From Diphasiastrum complanatum (taxonomy: Eukaryota; Streptophyta; Lycopodiopsida; Lycopodiales; Lycopodiaceae), in NCBI GenBank assembly GCA_029204225.1, contig CM055111.1:48225594-48289593 (forward strand): 64,000 nt of DNA, written 5' to 3'. The notes below the pieces were generated by a model. It made no database searches, was not told the DNA's origin, and saw nothing but the letters and a program-made list of their open reading frames with translations. Shown here one piece after another: positions 42,627 to 54,800 of this stretch. Each line of letters starts with the position of its first letter. The first letter of the stretch is position 1. Position numbers and translations under genes: made by a program.

Positions 42627-45600
42627 CTAGCTTGGTTCAATCATTGCTTTACTAATCACTCCAAGTGATGATCTGAACTTCATAAAAGGTGTCTTTTGAA
42701 GTGGTTTAGTAAGTAGATCAGCTACACATTCATTGCTTGGAACATGCTCCAAAGCAATCTCCTTGGCTTGCACCATTTCTCTCACAAAGTGATGGCATAT
42801 CTCAATGTGCTTAGATCTTGCATGGAAGATTGGGTTAGATGCAAGGTGTTGGGCTGATATATTGTCATTGTAGATGATTGGTGCCTCCTCTGAATCCATG
42901 ATTTTTAGTTCCACCAATAATCTCTTGATCCAAAGTACCTCGTTTGTAGTGGTTGTCAAAGCTTTGTACTCGGCCTCGGTTGAAGATAGAGATATAGTTT
43001 CTTGCTTTTTTGAAAGCCATGAAACCACACCTTCTCCTATGAAAGTTGAATAGGCACTTGTTGATTTCCTATCCCTCTTGTCCCCTGCAAAATCTGAATC
43101 ACTAAATGCATGAAGGTTAATCACATCTCCTCTATATAGAATCCCAAAATCCAATGTACCCGAGATGTATCTTAGAATCCTCTTAGCCTTTTTCCAATGG
43201 ATATTCAATGGCTTTTGCATGGATTGGCTCAACCTACATACACTAAAGCTAAGATCTGGTCTAGTTATAGTGATCCACATTAAGGAACCTATAAGTTGCC
43301 TAAACAAAGTGATGTCCATGAAGGATCTTTCATCATCTTCATTTGGCACTTTTACATCTTGCTCCATTGGTGTGTCAACACTTTTGCATACTTCCATCTT
43401 AAACTTCTTCAAAAGACTTTGAGCATAGTTTACTTGACTTATAAAGATAAAATCAGACCCTCTAAGTACTTCTATGCCTAAGATGAAGTGAAGACACCCT
43501 AGATCTACCATCTTGAACTCTAAGGATAGATCTATCTTGATTTTTTCAATACCATCAACACTATTTCCACTAATGATGATGTCATCTACATAAATGAGTA
43601 AAAGTACAATACCAACATCATCAAACTTAATGTAAAGAGTGGGATCATATTCACTTTGAACAAAAGAAAGTGAAATAAGATAGCAATGTAGTCTTGAATT
43701 CCAAGATCTCGAGGCTTGCTTCAAGCCATAGATGCTTCTTTGGAGATGGCATACTTTGTTCTCCATTCCATGCTTGATGAACCCTTGTGGTTGCTCCATA
43801 TAGATATCTTCTTCCAAAAAACCATTCAAGAAAGCATTAGAGACATCCATTTGACATAGAATCCATCCAAAATGTGATGCAAGTGCAATGATTAGTCTTA
43901 TTGTGACCATCTTGGCCACGGGTGCAAAAGTTTCCTCATAGTCTATCCCTCTCTCTTGAGCATAACCTTTTGCAACTAATCTTGCTTTATGTTTGTTAAC
44001 ACTCCCATTTGCATTCAACTTAAGCTTGAAGACCCACTTGCATCCTATTACATTCCTTTGAGGTCTCTCAACAAGCAACCAAGTTTCATTCTCAATCAAG
44101 GCATCATACTCATCCAACATAGATTTATACCATTCTTTGGAGTTCAATGCATCTTCAACATTAGACGGTTCTTCAAAACTAGATAAAGCATAAGAAGTGG
44201 ATGAGATACCCTCAACTTGCTGTCCTTTGCCTTGATATGTGAGCCTTGATGGCTCCACTTTTGCCCTTGAAGATCTCCTTGGTGTGATAGGTGGGTTTGG
44301 TGCTTGCTCCTCCATGAGCTCCTCCTCAAAACCAAGATCTTGCTCCTCGGCCATCTTCTTCTTGATTGTTGGAGCACTTGAGCCTTCTTCAAGCATATGC
44401 ATATGATGTTCATCAAAGATGACATCCCTTGAAACAACAAACTTGTTCAAGGATGGGAGATAGACTTTGTAGCCCTTGCTTGAGCTTGCATATCCAAGCA
44501 TGATCCCTCTTGTGGAAGATGGATCCTCCTTGGTTCTTGTTTCCAATGGCACATGCACATAACATATACACCCAAAAACTTTCAAGTGATTAAGATTGGG
44601 TTTCTTTCCATACAACATCTCATAAGGAGTTTTGCCTTCAATTGCTTTGCAAGACACCCTATTCATCAAGTAGTTTGCACATACAAGAGACTCACCCCAA
44701 AAGGATTTGGGCAAACAAGCATCTAATCTTAAAGCCTTAGAACATTCACATAATGTTCTATTCCTTCTTTCAGCAACTCCATTTTGTTGAGGAGTGTAAG
44801 GACAAGAAGTCTCTTTCTTGATCCCTTCCTCCTCACAAAAGGCCTTGAACTCATTGGAGATGAATTCTCCACCATTGTCACTTCTAAGAATCTTGATGCT
44901 ATGATTATGATGCTTTTTCACAAACAACTTGAACTTTACAAAAGTATCAAATACTTGAGACTTGAAGGAAAGTAAGAACACCCAACAATATCTTGAGTAG
45001 TCATCAATGAAGGTTAAAAACATGGATGAACCTCCATTAGATTTGGTGCTAGCAATGTGCACATCCGAGTGTATGAGTTCAAGAGGATGAGATGACTTTG
45101 TGATGGAGTTAGGAAACACCTTCTTATGTGCCTTGGATAAGGCACAAGCTTCACAAACCTTGTCTTCCTTCCCAATAGACCTTGGTAGGCCTAAAGCATA
45201 CTCCTCCTTGATCATAGCCTCCATGGAACCCGAGTTGACATGTCCAAGTCTTTTGTGCCAAAAAGTAAAGGTAGATATCTTGCTCTTCTCGGCCAACATG
45301 ACAACATTAGTATCCACAAATGCATCCAGCTTATAAAGTTTGCCAAGTCTAGTGCCCTTAGCCACTATCTTACCCTTCTTCTTGATGAAACATTCATTTG
45401 AAGGAAAGTCAACATTGAAACCATTGTCTACCATTTGGCCAACACTTAGTAGATTCTTTGTTATTGTAGGAATGTACAAAACACCTTCTATGTTGATCTT
45501 TTTGGAAGATCCTAAGCAAAGGGGAATGCTACCAACTCCTTCAATCTTACAAGCTTCATCATTTGCTGTATAGATAGACTTTATAGGTCCATCATAAGAT

Positions 45601-46595
45601 AAGAGAGAAGAGAAAAACTCCCTTTTACTAGTCATGTGTGAACTAGCACCCGAGTCAATCCACCAAGGATCTTCTCCTTTGAAGCTTGTTGAAGAAAATA
45701 TGGACATCATGAGAGAGTCCTCATGTGAACTCTCCTCCTCCTCCTCTTTGCTCATGTTGGCTTGGCTTTGATATTGCTTCCTCTTGAAGCATTCCGAGGC
45801 ATAATGCCCCATCTTGCTACAATAGTAGCACTTCATCTTTGATTTGTCCTTCTTGACTTTGGTGGTTGATGGAGATGCCTTTGGGGGTCCTTCTTGATCC
45901 TCAAGCTTTGTAGACTTCTTGAATGTTGATCCTTTGCCTTTGGACTTGCCTTTGCCTTTGGTGAAGAGAGCTTGGTCATCTCCACCTTGGATGGAAAGCC
46001 TATCCATCCTCTCTTGCATTTGGCTCCTTCTTGATTCCTCTGCCATGAGTGTGCCTTGGAGTTCTTCAAGTATGGGTAGCTTACCCATAATTGCATATCC
46101 CTGAACCAAATTGTCAAATTCAAAGCTTAGTCCATTCAATATGAGTTGAACAAGCTCTTCATCCTTGATAGGGTCACCTATAAAGGCTAGCTCTTTGTTC
46201 AATTCCTTTACTCTTAGGACAAAAGTATGTGCACTCTCTCCTTTCTTTTGATAGCTTCTATAGATTTGATTCTTCAAAGCTAACATTCTAGTTTGGTTCT
46301 TGGATTCATAGACCTTTTGCAAAGTCTTCCAAGCATCTTGAGCTGAAGTGCAATCTCCTACCTCTCTTAAGAGTTCATTTGCAACATTCATTTTTATGCA
46401 ATGTAGTGCAACATTGCACCTCTTGATGTATTTGGCTTTTTCTTGAGGATGAATAGGTTCACCCTCCTTACCATTTACAATTTCCATCAGATCTTGCATG
46501 ATCATGATAGATTCCATTCTAACTTTCCATATGGAATAGTTAGTTTTGTTGAGCCTTTCATTAGTATCCAAAAGATATGCATTTATAGATGCCAT
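42627..46595 (-). CDS. Copia gag-pol polyprotein, 1322 residues
   Basis: A single open frame in the usual Copia order and length. Gag: N-terminal DUF4219/UBN2 type, LNKTNYSIWKVRMESIM. CCHC knuckle at about residues 253-267 (CYYCSKMGHYASEC). Aspartic protease at about 311 (WWIDSGASSHMTS). Pre-integrase at about 450 (FWHKRLGHVN). Integrase DDE at about 510-605 (HSDVH, RSDNGGEF, TPQQNGVAERRNRTL). RT at about 840-1080 with CKWVFKLKLNANGS, ETFAPVAK, YGLKQASRSW and catalytic YVDD at about 1006. RNase H from about 1165 with SDSDFAGD, SLSSTEAEYKAL, HARSKHIEICHHF. No stop or frameshift, and all catalytic residues visible, so it is probably competent. A 0.8 kb leader (46596-47394) separates it from the primer site. 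Confidence 0.95.
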   Translation of the reverse strand: MASINAYLLDTNERLNKTNYSIWKVRMESIMIMQDLMEIVNGKEGEPIHPQEKAKYIKRCNVALHCIKMNVANELLREVGDCTSAQDAWKTLQKVYESKNQTRMLALKNQIYRSYQKKGESAHTFVLRVKELNKELAFIGDPIKDEELVQLILNGLSFEFDNLVQGYAIMGKLPILEELQGTLMAEESRRSQMQERMDRLSIQGGDDQALFTKGKGKSKGKGSTFKKSTKLEDQEGPPKASPSTTKVKKDKSKMKCYYCSKMGHYASECFKRKQYQSQANMSKEEEEESSHEDSLMMSIFSSTSFKGEDPWWIDSGASSHMTSKREFFSSLLSYDGPIKSIYTANDEACKIEGVGSIPLCLGSSKKINIEGVLYIPTITKNLLSVGQMVDNGFNVDFPSNECFIKKKGKIVAKGTRLGKLYKLDAFVDTNVVMLAEKSKISTFTFWHKRLGHVNSGSMEAMIKEEYALGLPRSIGKEDKVCEACALSKAHKKVFPNSITKSSHPLELIHSDVHIASTKSNGGSSMFLTFIDDYSRYCWVFLLSFKSQVFDTFVKFKLFVKKHHNHSIKILRSDNGGEFISNEFKAFCEEEGIKKETSCPYTPQQNGVAERRNRTLCECSKALRLDACLPKSFWGESLVCANYLMNRVSCKAIEGKTPYEMLYGKKPNLNHLKVFGCICYVHVPLETRTKEDPSSTRGIMLGYASSSKGYKVYLPSLNKFVVSRDVIFDEHHMHMLEEGSSAPTIKKKMAEEQDLGFEEELMEEQAPNPPITPRRSSRAKVEPSRLTYQGKGQQVEGISSTSYALSSFEEPSNVEDALNSKEWYKSMLDEYDALIENETWLLVERPQRNVIGCKWVFKLKLNANGSVNKHKARLVAKGYAQERGIDYEETFAPVAKMVTIRLIIALASHFGWILCQMDVSNAFLNGFLEEDIYMEQPQGFIKHGMENKVCHLQRSIYGLKQASRSWNSRLHCYLISLSFVQSEYDPTLYIKFDDVGIVLLLIYVDDIIISGNSVDGIEKIKIDLSLEFKMVDLGCLHFILGIEVLRGSDFIFISQVNYAQSLLKKFKMEVCKSVDTPMEQDVKVPNEDDERSFMDITLFRQLIGSLMWITITRPDLSFSVCRLSQSMQKPLNIHWKKAKRILRYISGTLDFGILYRGDVINLHAFSDSDFAGDKRDRKSTSAYSTFIGEGVVSWLSKKQETISLSSTEAEYKALTTTTNEVLWIKRLLVELKIMDSEEAPIIYNDNISAQHLASNPIFHARSKHIEICHHFVREMVQAKEIALEHVPSNECVADLLTKPLQKTPFMKFRSSLGVISKAMIEPS

Positions 46596-47406
46596 CTAGT
46601 CTCCTAATCAAGGACTTGACACAAATGAAGGTTACTTCTATTGATTTGATTGAAGGTATACCTTATCCCACTTCTTAGGGACCTGAAAAGGTCAGTAATA
46701 GACTTCCTATAAAGATCTAAGAATGATCTCTAACAAAATCAAATCATAGAATACTAGAAACAATGCACTTGCTTGATTGAAGTAGACAATACTAGTAGAA
46801 TTGCCCCTCTTTCTATAAAGAACATTAAAGCTTCCAAATGATCTGATCAAGAGTGAATTTCAGCAACCTAATATACTTCCAAAATCACTTGTAAAAGATC
46901 TAAATGGAACTTAATGAGGATGCAACACAATCTACTATCCAATCACAAGCAAAAAATGATCAAAATTGATGAAAAATTGATCTAATTTGGTGCATAAGTC
47001 AAGCAATGGTTGGACTGAACCTAAATCACTTTAGGAGGTGTCTACTACACCTTAGAACAGCCTTGAAGATTCCCCAAAACTCTGATCTTCCCTCTCCTTG
47101 AATGCTAGAAAGCCTCCTCTATGAAATCACCTCCAAAACTCGCTTAGAAATCAATGCTTGGAGCAAGCAAAACTTGCTATCTTGGTAATGTGAATTGAAT
47201 TCAACTTTGCCTCTGGTTTTAGACACCTAAACACCTGCAAATGAAGTCACACAACACCAATCTCCAATGTATTTGACTCACTTTGAGTTCTAGAATCAAT
47301 ACTAGATGCTAAGATCCAATCTACACAAGATTTAGATCAAAAATTGTGATCAAATTGAATGAAAACCAAGGATTTAGTTCATTTCAACCTTTAGGCTCTG
47401 ATACCA

Positions 47407-48088
47407 TGTAAAAATTACAGCAAATAAGGATCCTAAAACACTTGAAATGATGAGGGAAACAATAGATTATGATTTCATAAGATTAGCACAAGTTGAACCA
47501 TCAAAATCCATCAAAAATCTATGCTTGAACCTCACTAAATGGCCCAAATCCTTGAAGAAGGCTTCACACGTGTGAAAGTACGGCCTCCCACAGTCTGAGT
47601 ACTGTACACCAGACCTACATTCAATCCTATAATCATTAGTAATCACAAGTACTCAAACAATTATGAACATAGAGAGCAATTGCACCATTATGAGAGAAAA
47701 AACATGAAATTGCTTGATTGATTTTGGTGAGATATCATCACCTATATATACATGATCCATCACGGTTTTGGGCAGGTATGAGTAGCCCTAAACCTATCCC
47801 TAATGCTAATTTTGGTGGATCTTTCATCCCTACCAAGTTAGGGTTGGAATCTTGGAGATCCCTCAACAATGCAAAAATTACCAAAAATAGCTCCTATTTT
47901 TTCTCCCTTGTATCTAAGCATAATTTGGACTCATTCCAAAGGTTCTAACACTTAGGTCTACTTGAGAACATCCTTATGAATGGAATCCTATGCTATTTGG
48001 CACGTGTGACAAGCCACATCATGACCATCTAACTATTTACAAGTCATATGACCAAAACTAGTCAAGCTAGAATTGTGAATTTTTAACA
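47407..48088 (-). repeat. 5' LTR of intact Copia element
   Basis: Offset exactly 5476 bp from the 3' LTR along its whole length. The promoter of the element should lie here, reading leftward. Confidence 0.93.
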
Positions 48089-48379
48089 GATGTAAAGGAA
48101 CGTGACATTTTTGGTATTAGTGTGAGGTGTTTTATTATGTTTATCACAAAGAGGTTTGTGAAAACGAGATTTTTTTTTTATTGTTATAAAGTGGTTTTTT
48201 ATTTTGTTCACTAAAAGGGTTTGTAAATATTTTTTTGTTAGGTTTGTACAATTTCAGATCTAGGTTGTCGAGAGCATTTCTAGTTCTATTTATCTCATAG
48301 TTACTTCCTTCTTTAATTTAAAATTTGTCAACATTGAATAATGGTTGGACAATAATGGCTAAAATTGTTTATGCCACTA
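48089..48379. other. Unassigned flank right of the Copia element
   Basis: AT-rich, with T runs and no coding signature; possibly the leader of the Gypsy fragment that follows. Confidence 0.35.
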
Positions 48380-50315
<1,936 letters not shown>

Positions 50316-50741
50316 TTTTTCTCTCTCTCATAATGGTCACTGGTTTCTCTCTTGTGGTTATTAATAGTACAAGCATCCGTAGCCATATATTCACAGACTC
50401 ACAATCAAATCTTAAAGTTGACTCAACTCAAAACTAGGTTGGAAATACTCTTCCCATCTATAGAGATATTCTCTCTGATGGATCCAGATACCAAAACTCT
50501 TCCATGGGCAAGAGTATTGAGGCATTAGTAGAAGGTTACAGTGCTATACTTCAAACAAAATAAAAAAATTATAGTTTCAAGCCTTCAAACCATAGTAGGA
50601 GGAATTCAAATACATACCGCAAGCCACATATGTTATGCCCTCCCAAGCTCTCTTCCATCTCAACCTATGGACTTTGTTCATATAAACAAACTCTTCTAAT
50701 GAGAATCTAACAAAGCTCTAATTCTAAAATTTAATAATAAA

Positions 50742-51160
50742 TTAAATCTCAGTTGCTTGTCTTTGAATAGAAGTTTGTTCAAAGATGTTCGTAATGTTGT
50801 CTTCACTTCTACAATGCTCCAACACTATCTGCTTTTGATGAACTTTCTCTATGGTGTAATGAAATTTTAATTCAGTATGTTTGCTTCTTGAGTGAAATCT
50901 TAGATTGAGGGTAAGTATTCTATAGCTTAGATGGTTACAAGAAATGATTGTTAGAGATTGATGTGGTAAACCAACACCATAGAATAATTGTCTCAACCAT
51001 ATGGCTTCTTTGGCTGCATGACAACTACCACATATTCTAACTTAGAAGAGAGAGCAATTATAGACTATTTTCTACTATTCCAAGGTATTGGCCCATTGTT
51101 GAGCATGAAAACTCTTGATGTTGATATCCCCTACCCAATCTGCATTTGTATACGTCGATA
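50742..51160 (-). pseudogene. Degenerate Copia RNase H
   Basis: Minus strand: YTNADWVGDIN near 51160, a SIIALSSKLEYV frame, AIWLRQLFYGVGLPHQSL, then SRSKHTELKFHYTIEKVHQK and ITNIFEQ at the end (about 50780). It matches the Copia RNase H order in frames broken by at least one shift. It terminates at 50742 without a polypurine tract that I can see. Confidence 0.68.
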
Positions 51161-51167
51161 GAATATG

Positions 51168-52165
51168 TGTTAGAAGATTCCAATGAAGATTCTTCTAACC
51201 AATTCCATCTATCATGAGCGCATATAGGATATTAAAAAGCAGAAGAGAGCCGCCAAACTACAATGGAGGGCATCGACAAGTCATCGACAAAGGAGCTCCA
51301 GAATCTAGATATACCGGGAGTGCCAATACCAAAGGAGTTGACAAGTAACGGACCGACCAACAATCGAAAACAAAGCCCAGCGCCTCACTACCATATTTTA
51401 TGGATATGGGAATAAAAGCATGGCCAAGTTGACAAAAGAATTAAATCTACTTGAAATGTAATGTCAGACACCCATAGAAGGTGCATTGTACTTGCAAGCC
51501 TATGGCGCAAGAGTTAGAGGTAGATTGACTCTCAGATGGGTTCAAAGTGAAAAGGGACCCCAGTAGTTAAAAACTGGGTTTTAAAAACTTTATAAAGTCA
51601 AGTTGTTATGGCACATGATTTGGGGTGAACCAAAAATCCTAACCCTAGGAATTTCTATATAAGGGCATGTGACACCACTTTTTGAGTGATTATTTTGGAT
51701 GATGAATGCTTGTTTTGTTTTTGTTAATCATGCTATCACAATCACAAATCATCTTTAGCACAAGCATTCATCCCTCTAGTTTCTAGAACTAATCCATAAA
51801 ATCCAAACACATGCAAAATAGGTGTTAGATCTACATTTTGGAGAGATCACTAAGATCCTTAGGTAGGTTCCCTTCATCGTTTGCCTCCCTTGAGAAGATC
51901 AACCTCTTGAGGAGAAGATCTAGAGCCAAGGATGCCTAGATAAACCAAAGCAACCAAGATCCAAGAAAAGAGAAAATTAGAATCAAGAAAAACCCAAAAG
52001 AAAAAGAAAGGATGATGAATCTCATCCCTAGATCTAAGACAATACACTTTTAGATCTTACACTAAGCTTGACACCCTTAGTAGGCTTAGATCCCCATTCC
52101 TATCTCTTTGTTTACCCTCTCCCCATTGGATCAAAACTCGATACTACACACGACTACTCACTCGA
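51168..52165 (+). repeat. Gypsy LTR copy 1 (3' truncated)
   Basis: Starts TGTTAGAAGATTC. About 1 kb aligned by eye with the LTR at 52455-53985; it breaks off at GACTACTCACTCGA where copy 2 starts, and lacks the GA array. Confidence 0.8.
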
Positions 52166-52454
52166 TGTTAGAAGATTCTTCTAACTGATTCTAGCTATCA
52201 TGGGTGCATAAAGGATATCGAAAAGTGGAATCGAGCCACCAAACTACAATGGAGAGCGTCGACAAGTCACCTATAAAGGAGCTCCATAATCTAGATATAT
52301 CGAGAGCGCCAATACCAAAGGAGTCGAAATCGACGATCGAAAACAAAGCCCAACATCTCACTACCATATTTTCCGAATATGGGAATAAAAACATGGCCAA
52401 GTTGGCAAAAGAATAAAACTACCTGAAATGTAATGTCAAACACCCGTAGAAGGT
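52166..52454 (+). repeat. Gypsy LTR copy 2 (first 289 bp only)
   Basis: TGTTAGAAGATTCTTCTAAC to ...CACCCGTAGAAGG, then copy 3 begins. A clean head-to-tail junction. Confidence 0.82.
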
Positions 52455-52539
52455 TGTTAGAAGATTCTGGTGAAGATTTTTCTAACGGATAGATTCTGAT
52501 ACAAATTCTTCTAACAGATTCCAGATGAACTTTTTACAG

Positions 52540-52711
52540 GATGTTCGTGTGAACTATGAGGGGACTGTGAGGAATATGTATGGGGACTATATCATTCAAT
52601 TCGAATATGGAGGAATTAAAACCCAGAAATCAAATTTTCTCCTAGCTCCACTGACAACACTTTCCAAAGAGAGTGTGAAAATTCTGTCAAATGAGCTAGC
52701 AGGAGAAGCTG
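52540..52711 (+). pseudogene. RNA polymerase largest-subunit exon fragment (Pol IV/V-like)
   Basis: Bounded by an acceptor-like TTTTTACAG and a donor-like G|GTTTCT. It encodes DVRVNYEGTVRNMYGDYIIQ, FEYGG and, near the end, SNELAGEAG. The YxGTVRNxxGxxxQFxYG block is characteristic of the largest subunit of RNA polymerases, and the spacing to a GE-containing motif recalls plant NRPD1/NRPE1. Family knowledge is recalled; no alignment was run. It lies inside sequence otherwise matching a Gypsy LTR, so either a gene piece was captured or an LTR landed in an intron of a host gene. No other exon was found. Confidence 0.5.
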
Positions 52712-53258
52712 GTTTCTCCTCACCGAGTTGGTATAAAGAAAGTCCAACCTTTGACATTGTTACAGATATCGAATGTGTCTAACGAATATCGAATGAAGCA
52801 ATCGTGCTGCCAAACTACATCAAGGAATGTTGACAAACATCCATGAAGGAACTCCAGAATCCAGATTCACTAGGAATGCCAATATTAGAAGGTCAACAAG
52901 TTGCAGACCAGTCAATGAGCGAAAACAAAGCCCAGCGCCTCCCCAACAGATTTTACGGCGACGAGAATAAAACCATGGTCGAGTCGGCATAAAAATTAAA
53001 TCTATCAGAGATGTAACATCAAACACCCTTAGAAGGTGCACTGTACTCGTGAGCCAAAGGCGCGAGAAGTAAGAATAGATCTAAAATACCAATGGGCCAA
53101 AATAAGAAAGGACCCAAGTAATTCTAAAATGCATTTTGGCTCTTAACTTTTTTATGATAGTCAAGTTGCTATGGCACATGGTTTTGGATGAACCAAAAAT
53201 CCTAGCCCTAGCTTTGTCTATAAGTAGGGATCTGACACCTTTTGTAACCTCTTTTCAT

Positions 53259-53420
<162 letters not shown>

Positions 53421-53992
53421 AGCAAAACCTCCTTCTCCTACATTTTCTTAGTTTGTGAAGCCCTCCTGTTTTGACATTGTATGCTTTCTTGTGGATGTTT
53501 GAATGCTTGATTGACATTTCCTAATCATGTTATCACATTAAGATTGATCATTAGCTCAAGCTTTCATTCTCTTAATTCACAAGATCACACAATAGTAAAA
53601 TAGGTGTTAGAAATCCATTTGGAGTGATCAATAGGATCCAGTAGGTAGATTTCCCTTCCATCGCACTCCTCCCTTGAGAAGATAAGCCTGAAGAGGAGAA
53701 GATCTAGAGCTCAAGAAGTCTAGGTTTACCAAAAAGCATTGATCCATGAGGAGGATCCATCCATAAACCGAACACCCCAAAAGAGGAAAAAGAGTGTCAA
53801 GCATTTCACCCCTCATCTAAGCCAATGAACATCCAAATCTTATGCCAAGATTGACACCCTTGGTAGGCTTAGATCCCGTTACATCCGTAGCTTAACCCCC
53901 TCCTACACGACGACTCACCCAGTTGGAGATCCAAACCCCGACTTTGCCCTCTTGATTGTGATGATTAGGGAGTAAAGGGTCCAATATTTTTT

Positions 53993-54010
53993 TGGCGCCG
54001 TTGCCAGGGA
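53993..54010 (+). other. Gypsy primer binding site
   Basis: TGGCGCCGTTGCCAGGGA. TGGCGCC-type sites are common in plant Gypsy elements; the priming tRNA differs from the initiator tRNA used by the Copia copies here. Confidence 0.8.
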
Positions 54011-54800
54011 GACGGTGCTAAGCCACTGATTAGATGGGTTTTTAGTTTGTATTTTGCTTGATTTTTCTTGCATTTTTGACGGGTTTATTACTCGCCTACT
54101 AGCCTTTTTTCACTTTTTTGTTCTCTTCTTTACTCGTCACTTCTCCAAAGAGCTAGACAGGCTCCAGACACTGTTCTGTGAGCTCGACGAGCTATAAATT
54201 ATAACTCGCCATCAAAAAATTTACTCACCTTGCAGTCTTTTACTCGCCAAACCCATTTTTTTTTCACTTTTTCCTTGTCAACTTTAATTGTCATCAAAGT
54301 TGAGTGATCAGCAAGCTCATAAGCATCTTTCTGGTGATCGGTGAGTCATAAAATTATTACTCGCGCTCAAAGCCATTACTCACCGTTTTGAATTTCTCAC
54401 CATTTTTTTCCATGTTCTCGCAATTTTATTACTCGCCAGTTATAACTTGCCATCAGTGTTTTCTCCTTATTTGTTCATCATCTTTATTCCCATCAAAGTT
54501 GAGGCCTGTGAACACACTGATCTATCTTCTGAGAGACTAGCGAGTTATAGATTTGCTACTTGCCAATATTACTCACCACTTTTACATGGCCTTCTGATCG
54601 TCATTTTGGCCTAGTAGACAGCTTGGCAAATTATAATCCTATTACTTGCGCTTGTTGTTACTCGTCTGTATATCCAGCATCTGATCACCTATACGCCGAA
54701 AAGATATACAAAAACTATTTGAGAAAAAAGAAAACGAAAAACATAAAAAACAACCGAAAAACCAAAATATCAAAAATAGTCTTATTTCCAGTTCTGTTGT
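54011..54800 (+). repeat. Gypsy leader with recurrent ACTCGCC motif
   Basis: Between 54085 and 54667 about thirteen copies of TTACTCGCC or one-base variants (TTACTCACC, TTACTTGCC, TAACTCGCC) are dispersed at irregular spacing. No ORF. Confidence 0.75.

Larger units (their letters stand above)
41931..48088 (-). mobile_element. Apparently intact Copia retrotransposon
   Basis: 6158 bp with 682-bp LTRs at 41931-42612 (3') and 47407-48088 (5'). By reading they are the same length with no difference noticed. The minus-strand primer site TGGTATCAGAGC is at 47406-47395 and the polypurine tract GTGAGGAGGAG at 42613-42623. One uninterrupted polyprotein ORF. Everything needed for autonomous transposition is present. 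The flanks are GGATC on the left and GATGT on the right, not a clean target duplication. Confidence 0.93.
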
